Source of the DNA: Nocardia cyriacigeorgica
Lineage (GTDB): Bacteria; Actinomycetota; Actinomycetes; Mycobacteriales; Mycobacteriaceae
DNA: 64,000 nucleotides
NCBI RefSeq assembly: GCF_005863245.1
Contig: NZ_VBUT01000003.1
Coordinates: 496,001 to 560,000, forward strand
Direction of reading: 5' to 3'
Both the position numbers and the translations under genes were made by a program. The notes beneath the pieces are model-generated. The model searched no databases and was not told the origin of the DNA. It worked only from the letters and a program-made list of their open reading frames with translations. Each line of letters begins with the position of its first letter. Positions within the stretch are counted from its first letter, which is position 1. Shown one piece after another: positions 46,821 through 55,023 of the stretch.

Positions 46821-47051
46821 GTGCCGGCCGGTGCGAGGACCGCGCGTGGATCGGCTGCCGAGGACTCGCGGTGACTGTCGCGCAGCTATCACGATGGCAC
46901 CGTGCCGATCCGCACCGCGCCGCGTTCCCGCGCAACCACGCTGCGCATCCGTCGGGTGGCTGAGCGGCGCCCGCCCGACTGGCGCGTGCCTTCCCGGCCG
47001 TTTCGCCGACCACCGCGTCGACGGCAGCTCCGCGGGGATTACCGTCGAGGT

Positions 47052-48395
47052 ATGACAATCGCGGTCGTCGGCGGTGGTATCAGCGGATTGGTCGCGGCGT
47101 ATCGGCTGCGCGGGCTGCTCGGGCCGGACGTCGAGATCGTCGTGCTCGAGCGCGGCGATCGGCTGGGCGGAATCCTCTATACCGGTGAGATCAACGGTGA
47201 TCCAGTCGATCTGGGGGCGGAGGCGTTCGTCGGGCGCCGGCCCGAGGTGATCGAGCTGCTGGCGGAGCTCGGGCTCGACGATCAGCTGGTGCGGCCCGCC
47301 GGGCTGCGTCCGCTGATCTGGTCCGAGGGGCGCACCCACGCGCTGCCCGCGCGGACGCTGATGGGCATTCCGTCCGATGCCGAATCGCTGCGCGGGCTGG
47401 TGTCGGAGGCGACGCTCGAGCGGGTAGCCGCCGAACCCGAGCAGCCGTTCAGCTGGCGGCCGGGTTCGGATATCGACGTGTACAGCCTGGTCGCGGACCG
47501 GTTCGGCGCCGAGGTCGCCGAACGCAGCGTCGACCCGCTGCTGGGCGGGGTGTATGCGGGCAGCTCGCGCTCCATCGGCGTCCGCGCGGCGCTGCCCGGC
47601 CTCGCGGCCGCGTTGGATAGGGGCGCACCCAGCCTGACCGCCGCGGTCTCCGCCGCGCTGCCGCCGCCGTCGGACGCACCGGTGTTCGGTGGCATCCGTG
47701 ACGGGTATCGGGTGCTGCTCGAGGCGCTCGCGGACCGTTCCGGTGCGAAGTTCGTCACCGGCGAGGCCACCGGCCTCACCAAGACGGCCGCCGGGTGGCG
47801 GCTCGAACCGGTGGGCGCGGTGGACGCCGTCGTCCTCGCCACGCCTGCCCCGGTGACGGCACGGCTGCTCGCGGAGGAAGTGCCGGCCGCGGCATCGCTT
47901 CTCGCCGGGATCGAACTGTCCTCCTCGGCCGTGGTGGCACTCGCCCTGCCCCGCGACACGCCGCTGCCGCGGAACTCCGGCGTCCTCGTCGCCACCGGAG
48001 AACCGTTGAGCGCCAAGGCATTCACGCTGTCCAGCCGCAAATGGCCGCATCTGGCCGAACGTGAGATCGCGCTGGTCCGCGCCTCTTTCGGCAAGTTCGG
48101 CGACGACGCGGTCCTGGCCTGGCCGGACGGCGAACTGGTCGCAGCCGCGGTCGCCGACCTCGCGACCGTCACCGGAGTGCCTATTTCCCCGCTGTCGGCG
48201 ACCGTCCAGCGCTGGCCGGGCGCCCTGGCGCAGTATGCGCCGGGACACACCGAGCGCATCGCCGAGATCGAGTCCGCCACCGCCGAATTCGACACCTTGG
48301 CGATCACCGGCGCGTACCTGCACGGCGTCGGTGTGCCCGCCTGCGTCGCCTCCGCCACCGCCGCCGCTCACCACATCGCGGCTGCGCTGAGCTGA
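47052..48395 (+). CDS. hemY: Coproporphyrinogen III oxidase (HemY/CgoX type; often annotated protoporphyrinogen oxidase)
   Basis: A 447-residue FAD enzyme. The dinucleotide fold is at the N-terminus (IAVVGGGISGLVAAYRL), and VVLERGDRLGGIL follows. Later landmarks are DLGAEAFVGRRPEV, DPLLGGVYAGSSRSI and the C-terminal ITGAYLHGVGVPACVASA, which closes over FAD. Actinobacteria with ChdC use the coproporphyrin-dependent route, in which this enzyme oxidises coproporphyrinogen III; the chdC gene lies 1.4 kb downstream, and so that name is preferred over protoporphyrinogen oxidase. ATG at 47052. Confidence 0.93.
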   Translation: MTIAVVGGGISGLVAAYRLRGLLGPDVEIVVLERGDRLGGILYTGEINGDPVDLGAEAFVGRRPEVIELLAELGLDDQLVRPAGLRPLIWSEGRTHALPARTLMGIPSDAESLRGLVSEATLERVAAEPEQPFSWRPGSDIDVYSLVADRFGAEVAERSVDPLLGGVYAGSSRSIGVRAALPGLAAALDRGAPSLTAAVSAALPPPSDAPVFGGIRDGYRVLLEALADRSGAKFVTGEATGLTKTAAGWRLEPVGAVDAVVLATPAPVTARLLAEEVPAAASLLAGIELSSSAVVALALPRDTPLPRNSGVLVATGEPLSAKAFTLSSRKWPHLAEREIALVRASFGKFGDDAVLAWPDGELVAAAVADLATVTGVPISPLSATVQRWPGALAQYAPGHTERIAEIESATAEFDTLAITGAYLHGVGVPACVASATAAAHHIAAALS

Positions 48396-48396
48396 C

Positions 48397-48417
48397 CGGC
48401 CGCCGTCGGAGCGGCCG
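48397..48417. terminator. Short hairpin between hemY/cgoX and the CDF gene
   Basis: CGGCCGC (48397-48403) pairs with GCGGCCG (48411-48417) around seven bases, between convergent genes. It has no U run. Confidence 0.4.
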
Positions 48418-48422
48418 AGCGA

Positions 48423-49124
48423 TCAGCTGTCGCAGCAGTCGCAGTCGTGTCCGGCGCGCCCGCTCGCGCCGAGTGCGGCCGGGGGCACGGCGCAGCACGC
48501 ATCGCCCTTCCAGGCGTTGCGACCTTCCTTCACGGCGATGGCGGCGATGACCAGGGCGGCGATCGGGTCGGCCCACGACCAGCCGAAGAGACTGTTGAGC
48601 AGCAGGCCGATCAACAGCACCGCGGACAGGTAGGTGCACAACAGCGTCTGCTTGGAATCGGCGACGGCGGAGGCGGAACCCAGTTCGCGGCCGGCCCGGC
48701 GCTGCGCCCAGGACAGCACCGGCATGACGGCCAGGCTCACGGCCGCGAGCGCGATGCCGATCGGGGAAGGTTCGGCGTCACCGATGCCGAGCAGGCCGCG
48801 GACCGATTCGACGGTGACGTAGGCGGCGAGGGCGAAGAAGGAGAACGCGATGATCCGCAGCGCGATCTTCTCCCGCTTGGCGGGATCGCGTCCGGCGAAC
48901 TGCCACGCCACCGCGGCTGCCGACGAGACCTCGATCACCGAGTCCAGCCCGAACCCGATCAGCGCCGTCGACGACACGCGCACGCCCTCGGTGAGCGCGA
49001 TGATCGCCTCGATCACGTTGTAGGAGATGGTCGCGGCGACGAACCAGCGGATCCGCCGCGCCAGCAGCGCCTTTCGATCCGCGCCCGGACCGGCCTGCAC
49101 CGTGGGCATGCCCAGTGAATCCAT
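48423..49124 (-). CDS. CDF-like cation efflux protein with Cys-rich tail
   Basis: A 233-residue membrane protein with five to six helices. Two carry acidic residues that can bind metal: GFGLDSVIEV near residue 56 and SWADPIAALVI near 183. The usual cytosolic CDF domain is missing. The protein instead ends in a short tail with five Cys and a His (DACCAV, then GHDCDCCDS), a probable metal site. Its start overlaps the stop of the CmtR-like gene by one base (TGATG), so it is the regulated exporter. The likely cargo is Cd, Pb, Zn or similar thiophilic metals. Confidence 0.85.
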   Translation of the reverse strand: MDSLGMPTVQAGPGADRKALLARRIRWFVAATISYNVIEAIIALTEGVRVSSTALIGFGLDSVIEVSSAAAVAWQFAGRDPAKREKIALRIIAFSFFALAAYVTVESVRGLLGIGDAEPSPIGIALAAVSLAVMPVLSWAQRRAGRELGSASAVADSKQTLLCTYLSAVLLIGLLLNSLFGWSWADPIAALVIAAIAVKEGRNAWKGDACCAVPPAALGASGRAGHDCDCCDS

Positions 49125-49453
49125 CAGCAGCACTCCTGCGTATCGGCGTCCGGGCAGCACGCCGGATCCACCACCAGGACCAAGCCGAGCAGATCCGACA
49201 GCGCGGCCGAGATCCGGGCATCGGCCAGCTCATAGCGATTGCGCCGCCCCTCCGGCACCGCGACCACCAGTCCGCATCCGCGCAAGCAGGCGAGATGGTT
49301 GGACAGGATCTGGCGCGTCACGCCGATCTGCTCGGCCAGCTCCGACGGATAACCGGGACCTTCGCGCAGACTCAGCAGGATCCGGGTGCGCGTCGGATCG
49401 GATAGCGCGTGACCGAACCGTGCCAACGCGTCGTGGTGCAGCGAGGTCTCCAT
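49124..49453 (-). CDS. cmtR: CmtR-like ArsR/SmtB metal-sensing repressor
   Basis: A 109-residue winged-helix repressor. It closely resembles CmtR of M. tuberculosis: ALARFGHALSDPTRTRILL near the start and HLACLRGCGLVVAVPEGR in the recognition region. Cys56 and Cys60 match the metal ligands Cys57/Cys61 of CmtR, and CysCys at 99-100 stands where Cys102 does. A second CC pair ends the protein (108-109). Cd(II)/Pb(II) binding would release DNA. In M. tuberculosis cmtR precedes a P-type ATPase gene, whereas here it is coupled to a CDF-like gene. ATG at 49453. Confidence 0.9.
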   Translation of the reverse strand: METSLHHDALARFGHALSDPTRTRILLSLREGPGYPSELAEQIGVTRQILSNHLACLRGCGLVVAVPEGRRNRYELADARISAALSDLLGLVLVVDPACCPDADTQECC

Positions 49454-49462
49454 GAGCAAACA

Positions 49463-49480
49463 GTACATCGAAATATGTAT
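49463..49480. promoter_or_regulatory. Candidate CmtR operator/promoter
   Basis: The inverted repeat TACAT-N6-ATGTA (49464-49468 with 49475-49479) is in an AT-rich stretch 11-27 bases upstream of the cmtR start on the minus strand. The position suits an autoregulatory ArsR-family site. Confidence 0.45.
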
Positions 49481-49821
49481 TCAGAAAAGGATGAATTATT
49501 GGCTCGAGGAGACCTGCTCCGTCGGGCTGCTGGACCGGCGGGCTGCATAGACGGGCGGTGCCCGCCTCGCTGAATCGGATTGGTTGCCGAGCCGGCGTTC
49601 GGGAACGCAGGTCGCGCGTCCGGCCCGTCAGCCGTGTGGCAGTGACGGTTGGGCCGCCAACGGCTGGGCGGCCGAGGGGTGCTGTCTCGCTGATTCGCGG
49701 TTGTGGGTCGCTGACCCGGCGTTCGTGCGCAGGTCGCGCGATCGGCCCGCCCACCGCGAGCGCCGACGGCTGGGCCGGGGACGGCAGCAGCAGCGAAAGT
49801 CCCGAGTGGCACGATGGGGGT
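49481..49821. repeat. Intergenic region with an imperfect direct duplication of about 90 bases
   Basis: No gene is supported upstream of chdC. Two similar stretches start at 49566 and 49686, about 120 bases apart. Both contain CTCGCTGA, CCGGCGTTCG, CGCAGGTCGCGCG, CGGCCCG and a final GGCTGGGCC or GGTTGGGCC. They diverge by small indels and substitutions, which suggests an old local duplication. A GGGGG run at 49815-49819 precedes the chdC ATG. Confidence 0.6.
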
Positions 49822-50517
49822 ATGGCGCGACTCGATTACCAGGCTCTCAATTCCACCATCCGGTACCTGATGTTCTCGGTGTTCCAGGTCCAGCCCGGTG
49901 CGCTGGGCGATGACCGGGAGGCCGCGATCAAGGAGGCGCGTGCCTTCTTCGACGGCCTGGAAGATCGCGGCGTGGTGCTGCGCGGCATCTACGACGTCGC
50001 GGGGATGCGCGCCGACGCCGACTTCATGCTGTGGACGCACGCCGAACGAGTCGAAGACCTCCAGGCGGTCTACGCCGACTTCCGCCGCACCACTGCCCTC
50101 GGCAAGGCCAGCGCCCCGGTGTGGAGCAACGTGGCCATCCACCGGCCCGCCGAGTTCAACAAGAGCCACATCCCGGCCTTCCTGGCCGGTGAGGATCCGG
50201 GCAACTACATCTGCGTCTACCCGTTCGTGCGGTCCTACGAGTGGTACCTGCTGCCCGACGAGGAGCGCCGCAAGATGCTGGCCGACCACGGCAAGGCGGC
50301 CCGCGGCTACCCGGATGTGCGGGCCAATACCGTCAGCTCGTTCGCGCTCGGCGACTACGAGTGGATTCTGGCCTTCGAGGCGCCGGAACTGCACCGCATC
50401 GTGGACCTGATGCGCGACCTGCGCGCCACCGAGGCCCGCCTGCACGTGCGCGAGGAAGTCCCGTTCTTCACCGGCCCGCGCGTCGAGGTCGAACAGTTGA
50501 TGACCGCACTGCCCTGA
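49822..50517 (+). CDS. chdC: Coproheme decarboxylase
   Basis: Last enzyme of the coproporphyrin-dependent haem route; converts Fe-coproporphyrin III to haem b using peroxide (formerly HemQ, chlorite dismutase-like). The 231-residue protein has the catalytic Tyr133 in [11 protein letters not shown] and the proximal His156 in [10 protein letters not shown], the positions expected for actinobacterial ChdC. Its Arg in the FVRS segment takes part in substrate binding. Together with hemE and hemY/cgoX it completes the end of the pathway; the ferrochelatase gene is not in this window. ATG at 49822. Confidence 0.96.
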   Translation: MARLDYQALNSTIRYLMFSVFQVQPGALGDDREAAIKEARAFFDGLEDRGVVLRGIYDVAGMRADADFMLWTHAERVEDLQAVYADFRRTTALGKASAPVWSNVAIHRPAEFNKSHIPAFLAGEDPGNYICVYPFVRSYEWYLLPDEERRKMLADHGKAARGYPDVRANTVSSFALGDYEWILAFEAPELHRIVDLMRDLRATEARLHVREEVPFFTGPRVEVEQLMTALP

Positions 50518-50527
50518 CCGGTGTATC

Positions 50528-50557
50528 GCGCATGCCCCGAACTTTCGGGGCATGCGC
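50528..50557. terminator. Bidirectional terminator between chdC and msrB
   Basis: GCGCATGCCCCGAA (50528-50541) pairs perfectly with 50544-50557. In practice this is a 12-bp stem with an AACTTT loop, 11 bases after the chdC stop. Confidence 0.8.
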
Positions 50558-50599
50558 ACTCACGCATGGTTGCGTACCGTTTGCGCACGGCACGTCGGG

Positions 50600-51046
50600 T
50601 TACTGGCGGGTTGCGGTGTCCGAGGGGTGCAGCCGCAGCGCGATCGAATTGATGCAGTACCGCTTGTCGGTGGGTGTCTGGTAGCCCTCGCCCTCGAAGA
50701 CGTGCCCGAGGTGGCTGTGGCAGTTCGCGCACAGCACCTCGACCCGGCGCATGCCGAGCGAATTGTCCGCTCGCAGGATCACCGCGTCGGAGTCGGCCGG
50801 ATCGAAGAACGACGGCCAGCCGCAGTGCGAGTCGAACTTTTCCGTACTGCGGAACAGTTCGGCGCCGCAGGCCCGGCAGGTGTAGACGCCCTCGGTCTTG
50901 GTGTCGGTGTATTCGCCGACGAAGGGCCGCTCGGTGGCCGCCTCACGCAGCACCGCGAACTCTTCGGGACTCAGCTTGGCCCTCCACTCCTGCGGCGTCA
51001 GCCGGATCCGCGGGGCGGGCAGGGAGGTATCCGATTCGGAGCTCAT
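50600..51046 (-). CDS. msrB: Peptide-methionine (R)-S-oxide reductase
   Basis: Repairs oxidised methionine (R form) in proteins. The 148-residue protein has two zinc pairs (CRACG near 57 and CANCHSHLGHVF near 107), substrate-site GWPSFFDP, and the catalytic Cys in RYCINSIALRL. The ATG at 51046 shares one base with the stop of the aftC gene (TGATG), so the two are co-transcribed; the same order is found in mycobacteria (Rv2674/Rv2673). Confidence 0.95.
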   Translation of the reverse strand: MSSESDTSLPAPRIRLTPQEWRAKLSPEEFAVLREAATERPFVGEYTDTKTEGVYTCRACGAELFRSTEKFDSHCGWPSFFDPADSDAVILRADNSLGMRRVEVLCANCHSHLGHVFEGEGYQTPTDKRYCINSIALRLHPSDTATRQ

Positions 51047-52440
51047 CACTCCACGGTAATGCGCTTGTCCTCCGCCGTCGCTGTGTTGTTCTGCGCTGAC
51101 CCGGCTCGATCACGCGGTCGGCCGTCGAGCGAGCCGGATGAGCTTGCCTGCCCGGCGTCGACGGCGTTCGTGGGCTCATCCGCGATAGACCTGGCGGATC
51201 CTCGCAGATCCGGCGCTGTCGCTATCCACGCCGGATCGATGCCGAACTGCAGCCGGCCTTCCCGGCGCGCGGCCAGATACCGCTCACCGAGTACGCAGAA
51301 CACCACGATCAGCAGCAACGTCCAGCCGAACGTGATGCGCAGGTACTCGAGGTTGCGCCCCATGCTCTGCCAGCGGTCGGAGAGCCACTTGTCGTAGCTC
51401 ATGAACCCGAAGACTGCCAGCCACGCCGGCCAGTTGCGCAGGACGGAGTTGCGCAGCACCACCGTCATCAGGAACGGGAACAACATCATCGAGTAGTACA
51501 TCTGCCCCAGCGACAGCAGGAAAGATGCCGTGAGCAGGACACCTGAGCTCGTGCAGACAAAGAACAGCTCGTCATCGCGGTAGTAGCGGTACAACAGCCA
51601 CAAAGTGATCGCAACGATCGCGCCCAGCATCAGGCGCATTCCCCAGCTGAGCCACGGTGGAAGCCCGTAGTACTCGGAGTTGCCCGCGATCGAGCTGTTG
51701 AAGTAGTCGCGCGTCTCCATCAGATACGGCCCCGTACGGGTGATGAACGAGCTCGCATCCTTCATCAGCGGCCATGCGATCGCATTGAGAACGAGCGGCA
51801 CGCCGATAGCGGTGATGAACACCTTCCACTGCCGACGTGCGGCAGCGATGAGCAGCAGCGGGGCGAGCGTTGGTTTGACCGCGACCGTCAACCCCAATAT
51901 CGCGCCGGCCCACAGATCTCTGCGTCGCAGTAGCAGGATGATGAAGATCATCTCGCCGAGCAGGATGCACCCGTTGACGTTGGTGAAGACCAGCGTGTTG
52001 ATTACGGTCTCGGACATGAACATGGCCAGCAGCAGCGCGGGCGCGACGACCGACTTCAGCGTGTAGTTGAACAGCCGCAGTAGCAGATACCAGGCGATCA
52101 GGATGGCCACCGCGTTCAGCAGGATGAACAGCCACCGCGACTTTTCGTAGTCGATGATGGCGATGGGCGCGATCAGCAGGGTGCCGCTCGGTGGATACAG
52201 GTAGTGCGGATCGACCGAGTCGAAGTTGGCCGTGTAGACCGCGCGACCGTTGAGGAAGTCCAGCGACGCCTGGTAGACGGGCTTGTAATCGTCCGTGACG
52301 AAACCATTGACAGCCTTGATGAGGACCCTGTTCAGCACGGTCATGACCGCAAGGGGCCACAGTGCGAACTTGATCACCTCGGCGGTGGTGCGAGCTGTCC
52401 GGGGCTCGAGCTGTCGAAGTAACACTGGGGCACGGTACAC
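51046..52440 (-). CDS. aftC: Arabinofuranosyltransferase AftC (GT87, DUF2029)
   Basis: A multipass GT-C glycosyltransferase that adds the alpha-1,3 branches of arabinogalactan and lipoarabinomannan, using decaprenyl-phospho-arabinose. The protein has about ten helices and the acidic metal site in the first loop (TDDYKPVYQA). Segments such as DPHYLYPPSGTLL, NTLVFTNVNGCILLGEMIFI and LGLTVAVKPTLAPLLL match the mycobacterial enzyme (Rv2673) closely. The C-terminal 40 residues are an extra low-complexity tail. The start is uncertain: the GTG at 52440 (MYRAPV) fits relatives, and the frame is open to an ATG at 52533. Its presence argues for an arabinogalactan-containing, mycolic-acid bacterium. Confidence 0.9.
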   Translation of the reverse strand: MYRAPVLLRQLEPRTARTTAEVIKFALWPLAVMTVLNRVLIKAVNGFVTDDYKPVYQASLDFLNGRAVYTANFDSVDPHYLYPPSGTLLIAPIAIIDYEKSRWLFILLNAVAILIAWYLLLRLFNYTLKSVVAPALLLAMFMSETVINTLVFTNVNGCILLGEMIFIILLLRRRDLWAGAILGLTVAVKPTLAPLLLIAAARRQWKVFITAIGVPLVLNAIAWPLMKDASSFITRTGPYLMETRDYFNSSIAGNSEYYGLPPWLSWGMRLMLGAIVAITLWLLYRYYRDDELFFVCTSSGVLLTASFLLSLGQMYYSMMLFPFLMTVVLRNSVLRNWPAWLAVFGFMSYDKWLSDRWQSMGRNLEYLRITFGWTLLLIVVFCVLGERYLAARREGRLQFGIDPAWIATAPDLRGSARSIADEPTNAVDAGQASSSGSLDGRPRDRAGSAQNNTATAEDKRITVE

Positions 52441-52541
52441 CGGATCGTGCCCAGATGGTTGCCCGGACCCGCCCCGGCGTGCCAGGGGCGGGCTCTGCGA
52501 GGGCGCCGCATCGCGGCCCGAACGCGCGTGCATCGCGCCGC

Positions 52542-54092
52542 TCAGGCCGGGCAGGCGGTGCCGTCGGCGGGCAGCTTCGCGTCCTTCAGATACTCGACCA
52601 CGGCCCGCTGCGCGCAGCCGGAGTGGTTGGACACCGGATGGCCGTAACCCTGCCAGGTGAGGGTGGCATTACGGGCGCCCGCGCGACCGAGCGCGCCGGT
52701 GACCGACGCCTGACCGGCACCGCTGACCGGATCGGCCACCCCGGCCAGTACCAGCACCGGAACCGCGAGCTTCTCCGGGGCCGCCGGCGGGGTCAGCACC
52801 GGCCAAGCCGAGCAGGTCAGCAGGGAGATCGCGGCGGCGCGACCGAACACCGGGTACTTGGCGCCCCAGTCCTCGGCCAGCCCGGCGGCCTGGTTCGCGG
52901 TGGGCGGCTGCTGGGTGTCGGTGCAGCCGTTGACGAACTGGCCGTCGTCGGCGGTGGCCGAGGTGGCGCGCTGGACCTGATTCTCCAGCGGCGCGAGGTC
53001 ACCGCGGTCGGCGGCGGAGAGTGCGTCGGCGAGTTCGGTCACCCGGTTGTTCTGGTCGCCGCGCGGGCTGCCGAGGAAGCCGGTGATCGCGGTGAGCAAG
53101 CCGTTTGCCGAAATGTCGCCGAGCTGCCCGGCGGTGGCCTTTCCGAGCAGTGCGGTGACCGCTGCGCGCGGATCGGGTCCCAGCGAGCAGTTCAGGCCCA
53201 CGCAGCGTTGTGCGAACGCCGTCAGCGCCGCCTCCGCACCCTGTACCTGCTGTTCGCCCTTGGTCACCGCGTCCACGCCCACCGCGTGCGGCGAATCCAG
53301 TACCAGGCGCGCCAGATGGTCGCCGAACTTGCGGGCATAGGCCATCGCGACCAGCGCCCCGTTGCCGGTGCCGAGCAACGCGATGTGCTCGACCTGCCAC
53401 TGCTTGCGCAGCTGCTCGATGTCGTCGGCGGCGTGCGCGGCGTCGAAGGTGCCGTCGTAGGGCTGGAGGAAGTCGCGGCAGGCGATGGTGGCGTCCTGGC
53501 TCAGCTCGGCCATCGTGGCGATCTGGTCGCCGCCGGGGGAGAACTGGGCGTTGTCGTGCATGGCGGTGCGGATTTCCGGCGGCAGGCAGTCGATCGGCTG
53601 CGAGCTGCCGATGCCGCGCCGGTCGACCGCGACGATCGGGCGCTGGGCCAGGATCGCGTTCGCCGGGCCGATGGCCAGCCCGGCGAGAGTCGCGGTGGAA
53701 GACCGGTCGGCGCCGGAGGTGAGCACGACCGGCGCCGCATCGGCGGGGGTCTGCGGCAGCCGGGCCCGGATGGCGCCGTTGCGGAAGGAACCCAGAATCG
53801 CGCCCGAGGCGTCGATCGGCGTCGAATACTCGGCGCATTCGAGCACCAGCCCCTCGGGCGCGGGGCCGAGCCCGAGCAGATCGAGCGTCGGCGTGGTGCA
53901 TTCCCGCCAGTTCAGATCGGTTTTGGGCACCTCGGCCTGCGGCGGCGGCGCGGCGGCGGCCGAGGTGGTGGCCTCGCCCGCGACCGGCGGACGTTCGATG
54001 GCCACGCCGGGGCGATCCGAGGGTCCGGCCCCGCATCCGGCGATCATGATCGAAAGTATCGAGGCCGGTACCACGGCCCGAGTCCAGCGCAT
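52542..54092 (-). CDS. Alpha/beta-hydrolase-fold lipoprotein lacking the nucleophile serine (Rv2672-like)
   Basis: A 516-residue secreted lipoprotein. The signal peptide ends in a lipobox, MIAGC (Cys near 20), and a Pro/Ala linker follows. The fold is that of SlpD/Caa-type tripeptidyl peptidases: DRRGIGSSQPIDC near 155, the elbow strand HIALLGTGNGALVAMAYA near 240, and C-terminal LVLAGVADPVSG and GHPVSNHSGC. At the nucleophile elbow the expected G-x-S-x-G reads G-T-G-N-G, so the catalytic Ser is absent. It is probably a non-hydrolytic binding protein. Mycobacteria keep a homologue here, annotated as a secreted protease. ATG at 54092. Confidence 0.88.
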   Translation of the reverse strand: MRWTRAVVPASILSIMIAGCGAGPSDRPGVAIERPPVAGEATTSAAAAPPPQAEVPKTDLNWRECTTPTLDLLGLGPAPEGLVLECAEYSTPIDASGAILGSFRNGAIRARLPQTPADAAPVVLTSGADRSSTATLAGLAIGPANAILAQRPIVAVDRRGIGSSQPIDCLPPEIRTAMHDNAQFSPGGDQIATMAELSQDATIACRDFLQPYDGTFDAAHAADDIEQLRKQWQVEHIALLGTGNGALVAMAYARKFGDHLARLVLDSPHAVGVDAVTKGEQQVQGAEAALTAFAQRCVGLNCSLGPDPRAAVTALLGKATAGQLGDISANGLLTAITGFLGSPRGDQNNRVTELADALSAADRGDLAPLENQVQRATSATADDGQFVNGCTDTQQPPTANQAAGLAEDWGAKYPVFGRAAAISLLTCSAWPVLTPPAAPEKLAVPVLVLAGVADPVSGAGQASVTGALGRAGARNATLTWQGYGHPVSNHSGCAQRAVVEYLKDAKLPADGTACPA

Positions 54093-54136
54093 GCGTTACA
54101 CCCTGCCAGGTCTCGTGCCGTGTTTCACACAGGCCC

Positions 54137-54988
54137 TCAGGTGCGCACCCACCGGATGAGCGTCGTGGCGTCCTCGTCCAGCAGAATGTGGGCCGGGCGC
54201 ATCGTCACCCGGAACTCCTCGCGCGACAGCGCGATTCGCGGCGCGGTACCGCCGATCAGCACCGGCGCGGTGGTCAGGCACAGTTCATCGATGCAGTCCG
54301 CGGCCAGCAGATCGCCGAACAATCGCGGCCCGCCCTCGCACAGCACCCGTGTCAGCCCGCGCTCGGCCAGCGCGTCCAGCACGGCCTGCGGCGACACCGC
54401 CACGTCACCGGCTTCGATCACCTCCGCCCCGGCATCGGTGAGCTGCCGCTTGCGGATGGCGGGGGCGGCCGCCGTGGTGATGATCAGCGGGGCGACCTGG
54501 TTCGAGACCTGTGTCCCGGGCGTCTGCGCTGCCGGATCACCGGGGGAGTCGGGCACCGCGCCGGAATGTGTTCCGGCAGGCGCAGCGGGGGATTCGGGGA
54601 ACAGCCGTCCGGAGGCGTCCAGCGCGGCGCTGGCGGTGACGACCGCGATGGGCGGGGGCGTGCCCTCGGGATGGCCGCCGATCCCCAGCTCGTGCAGCCT
54701 GCGCCGCAGCGCCGGATCGGTCTTGGCGGGGCCGTAGTTCTCCGCGCGCGCGGTGCCCGCCCCGACCAGCACCACATCGGCCAGCTCGCGCAGCGCGAGG
54801 AACACCCTGCGGTCGGCGTCGGTGCCCAATCCGCCCGACAGGCCGTCGCTGGTGACGGCGCCATCGATGCTCGACACGAAATTCGCTCGCACCCATGGAC
54901 GGTCGAGGCCGGTGGGGTAGCCGTAGAGCTGGAAGAGTTCCTCGTCGGTCAGTCCTGTGAGCTGGATCGCATTGTGGATACGCTGCAT
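54137..54988 (-). CDS. RibD C-terminal-like pyrimidine reductase family protein
   Basis: A 283-residue NADPH-dependent reductase with the dihydrofolate-reductase-like RibD_C fold. Landmarks are RANFVSSIDGAVTSDG at residue 34, DRRVFLALRELADVVLVGAGTARAENYGP, and TRVLCEGGPRLFGDLLAADCIDELCLT near 215. There is no deaminase domain, so it is not a full RibD. About 30 residues rich in Pro, Ala and Ser (132-165) are inserted between two strands. The mycobacterial counterpart (Rv2671) can complement dihydrofolate reductase activity. It is divergent from the ZapE-like gene, with 35 bases between. Confidence 0.87.
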   Translation of the reverse strand: MQRIHNAIQLTGLTDEELFQLYGYPTGLDRPWVRANFVSSIDGAVTSDGLSGGLGTDADRRVFLALRELADVVLVGAGTARAENYGPAKTDPALRRRLHELGIGGHPEGTPPPIAVVTASAALDASGRLFPESPAAPAGTHSGAVPDSPGDPAAQTPGTQVSNQVAPLIITTAAAPAIRKRQLTDAGAEVIEAGDVAVSPQAVLDALAERGLTRVLCEGGPRLFGDLLAADCIDELCLTTAPVLIGGTAPRIALSREEFRVTMRPAHILLDEDATTLIRWVRT

Positions 54989-55023
54989 GAAGACAGATCA
55001 CACCACGTCATTAGGCTTCGCCC

